64,000 nucleotides of DNA, taken from Rikenellaceae bacterium. Its GTDB lineage: Bacteria; Bacteroidota; Bacteroidia; Bacteroidales; UBA932. Shown piece after piece: positions 62,530 through 64,000 of the stretch. Numbering within the stretch: the stretch's first letter is position 1; the number at the start of each line of letters is the position of its first letter. Location: contig DPKJ01000003.1 of assembly GCA_003542575.1 (NCBI GenBank), positions 305,860-369,859 of the forward strand. The letters run 5' to 3'. The position numbers and the translations under genes are program-made. The notes beneath the pieces were generated by a model. That model was not told where the DNA came from. It saw nothing but the letters and a program-made list of their open reading frames with translations, and made no database searches.

Positions 62530-63482
62530 TGAATTATCTACTGTTAGCTATTGGCTTTGTGCTCCTCATTGCAGGGGCAGATTACCTCGTAAGAGGGGCC
62601 TCATCTGTGGCCAAAAGACTTAAAATTTCTGATTTGATAATTGGATTGACAGTTGTCTCTATTGGTACCTCTGCTCCGGAACTCTCTGTTAACATAATTG
62701 CCAGCCTTGACAATGCGCCGGGTATGGCAATAGGCAACGTTATAGGAAGCAACATCTTTAATTTTCTGCTAATCATTGGTTTTGCAGCGATTGTCAGTCC
62801 AATTGGACTAAAAAATTCACTTCTAAAAATCGAGATTCCCTTTGCAATTCTTGCCTCACTCGCTCTTATTTTTGTAGCCTCAGACACTTTTTTTGACTCA
62901 ACACCCGGATTAATCACCAGAAGTGACGGCATGATACTTCTGCTCTTCTTTGCAATCTTCATGTACTACATATTTCTCTCCGCCAAAAAAGGGGAGATTA
63001 AAGAGGAGGAGATTATTGAAAAAGAGAGCAATCTTTCTGTCTGGCTATCTGTAATTTATATAGCAGGAGGTTTAGGAGCGCTTGTATTTGGAGGAGACCT
63101 TATTGTTGGAAGCGCCACAGAACTCGCAGTCGGCTGGGGAATGAGTGAAACAGTTATCGGTCTAACAATTGTAGCAATGGGCACATCACTGCCCGAACTG
63201 GCCACCAGCCTTGTTGCTGCCTACAAAGGCAACAGCGATATTGCAATTGGAAATGTTGTTGGCTCAAACATCTTCAATATATTTTTGATACTTGGCGCAA
63301 GCTCCGTAATAACTCCACTTCCGTTTGCAGCAAGCAGCACCATTGACGCACTCGTAGCCGCAGCAGCCACCGGTGTTGTCCTATTTTTCGGCTACCGTGG
63401 CAAAGGTCTCAAAATTGACCGCAAAGAGGGCATCATTCTGATAGTAATGTACGCCGCCTACATCACCTACCTGCTTGTCTGA
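62529..63482 (+). CDS. CaCA-family calcium/sodium antiporter (YrbG-like)
   Basis: 317 residues with ten hydrophobic helices in two homologous halves. Each half has an alpha repeat: GTSAPELSVN...GNVIGSNIFNFL and GTSLPELATSLVAAYKGN...GNVVGSNIFNIF, where the Glu residues bind Ca2+. This is the K+-independent YrbG/MaX-like group. Translationally coupled to the Sua5-like gene. Convergent with the partial propeller gene. Confidence 0.92.
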   Translation: MNYLLLAIGFVLLIAGADYLVRGASSVAKRLKISDLIIGLTVVSIGTSAPELSVNIIASLDNAPGMAIGNVIGSNIFNFLLIIGFAAIVSPIGLKNSLLKIEIPFAILASLALIFVASDTFFDSTPGLITRSDGMILLLFFAIFMYYIFLSAKKGEIKEEEIIEKESNLSVWLSVIYIAGGLGALVFGGDLIVGSATELAVGWGMSETVIGLTIVAMGTSLPELATSLVAAYKGNSDIAIGNVVGSNIFNIFLILGASSVITPLPFAASSTIDALVAAAATGVVLFFGYRGKGLKIDRKEGIILIVMYAAYITYLLV

Positions 63483-63502
63483 TCTAAACGATCAAAATGT
63501 AA

Positions 63503-64000
63503 TTAGTTTTTAAGTTTCACCCTTACAATCACCGGATTGTCGGTATCTTTAAGATTGTCTGCTATACTCTTAAATTTATCCGAAACTTCATGTGTCTCTG
63601 CATGGGCTTTAAACTCGTGCGCATACATATATGTTATGAGGTAGCCGTCTGAACTCACATATTTTGGCCACACAGCAGGGCCCCCTTCAAAGTCCTCCAC
63701 AAACCCTAGTTGGTTGATTTCAGGCTGAAGTATGAATTGAAACTCTCCCGTTTTCTTATTAAATACCGAACATTCAAAATTGTAAACGTATTCGTGACTG
63801 TTTAAACCTATCATTTTAGCAGGCTTATCTGATAACGATCCGGTATGAAATGTCATAAACAAATACTTATCACTTTCAAAAATCCAAAACTTGTTCCAGA
63901 TGAAAGGTGCATGAGAGCGAAAATGATCTCTTTTAAGAATATCAGGCGCGTATTTACCAAAGTTAAAAATGTAGGCAGTGTCTATACTATTATCTTCATT
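63503..64000 (-). CDS. 6-bladed beta-propeller protein (BF3164-like), 5' end outside the window
   Basis: The frame is open from the stop at 63503 to the window edge (about 165 codons), so this is the C-terminal part only. The sequence YIFNFGKYAPDIL, FIWNKFWIFESDKYLFM, YNFECSVFNKKTGEF and VWPKYVSSDGYLITYMYAHEFKAH fits the repeated W/Y-rich blades of Bacteroidota BF3164-like lipoproteins with a 6-bladed propeller. No Met before the edge is a convincing start. Probably exported and binding. Confidence 0.7.
   Translation of the reverse strand, partial: NEDNSIDTAYIFNFGKYAPDILKRDHFRSHAPFIWNKFWIFESDKYLFMTFHTGSLSDKPAKMIGLNSHEYVYNFECSVFNKKTGEFQFILQPEINQLGFVEDFEGGPAVWPKYVSSDGYLITYMYAHEFKAHAETHEVSDKFKSIADNLKDTDNPVIVRVKLKN

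Overview
The window looks like a chromosomal segment of a member of the Bacteroidota, probably order Bacteroidales. Reasons: AT-rich DNA with little Shine-Dalgarno signal, promoter candidates of the TTTG / TAnnTTTG type, many short lipoproteins and PD40, BF3164-like, TRL-like and DUF3795 families, LytS/LytTR and multi-PAS hybrid kinases, and a conserved block with ispF, mutL, rhomboid, EEP hydrolase, GT4 and Sua5/YrdC genes. The assignment is inferred from content; no 16S rRNA is present.

Layout. 1-19 kb, mostly minus strand: a TRL-like lipoprotein, an ICMT-like methyltransferase, rsgA, and an mgtE Mg2+ transporter interrupted by one in-frame TGA and preceded by a leader that looks like a two-state RNA switch. 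Then comes a plus-strand membrane protein/winged-helix pair with a palindromic operator inside its promoter, followed by GNAT, radical SAM, class III aminotransferase, DHCW cupin, EFR1 ferredoxin, AraC, ABC-F, POT-like MFS, RDD, patatin and alpha/beta hydrolase genes. 19.5-38 kb: signalling genes, namely a LytS/LytTR pair, a 1148-residue hybrid kinase with a recently duplicated PAS domain, and a CheB-CheR-PAS-kinase fusion between two single receivers, plus an ECF sigma factor with a membrane partner. 38-42 kb: accessory genes with visible scars (an alpha/beta-hydrolase tail, a cupin/VOC chimera).

42.3-49.9 kb is the most unusual part. Small unrelated genes, all on the minus strand, are separated by different imperfect palindromes that nevertheless share their ends: TAACA-like on the left and AACGTTR-like on the right, read in gene direction. 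These are the terminal signatures of integron attC sites. At the upstream end lies the C-terminal third of a tyrosine recombinase, followed by a HigB/HigA-ImmA toxin-antitoxin pair. I interpret this as a decaying chromosomal integron (or CALIN) with cassettes coding for secreted peptidases, a TlpA-like thioredoxin, an NTF2-like protein and a small ABC module. The recombinase and cassettes point the same way, as in reverse integrons.

50-54.2 kb: nitroreductase, MBL-fold, DUF6144-like, FAD oxidoreductase and HAD phosphatase genes. 54.2-54.8 kb: an IS21 istB remnant, a 72-bp tandem repeat, nested hairpins and a CAT-anticodon tRNA, which separates the accessory region from the conserved part. 55.7-56.15 kb: three stacked inverted-repeat elements with no gene. 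56.2-63.5 kb: conserved housekeeping genes (ispF; mutL-rhomboid-EEP-GT4-Sua5-CaCA in one direction). The window ends inside a BF3164-like beta-propeller gene.
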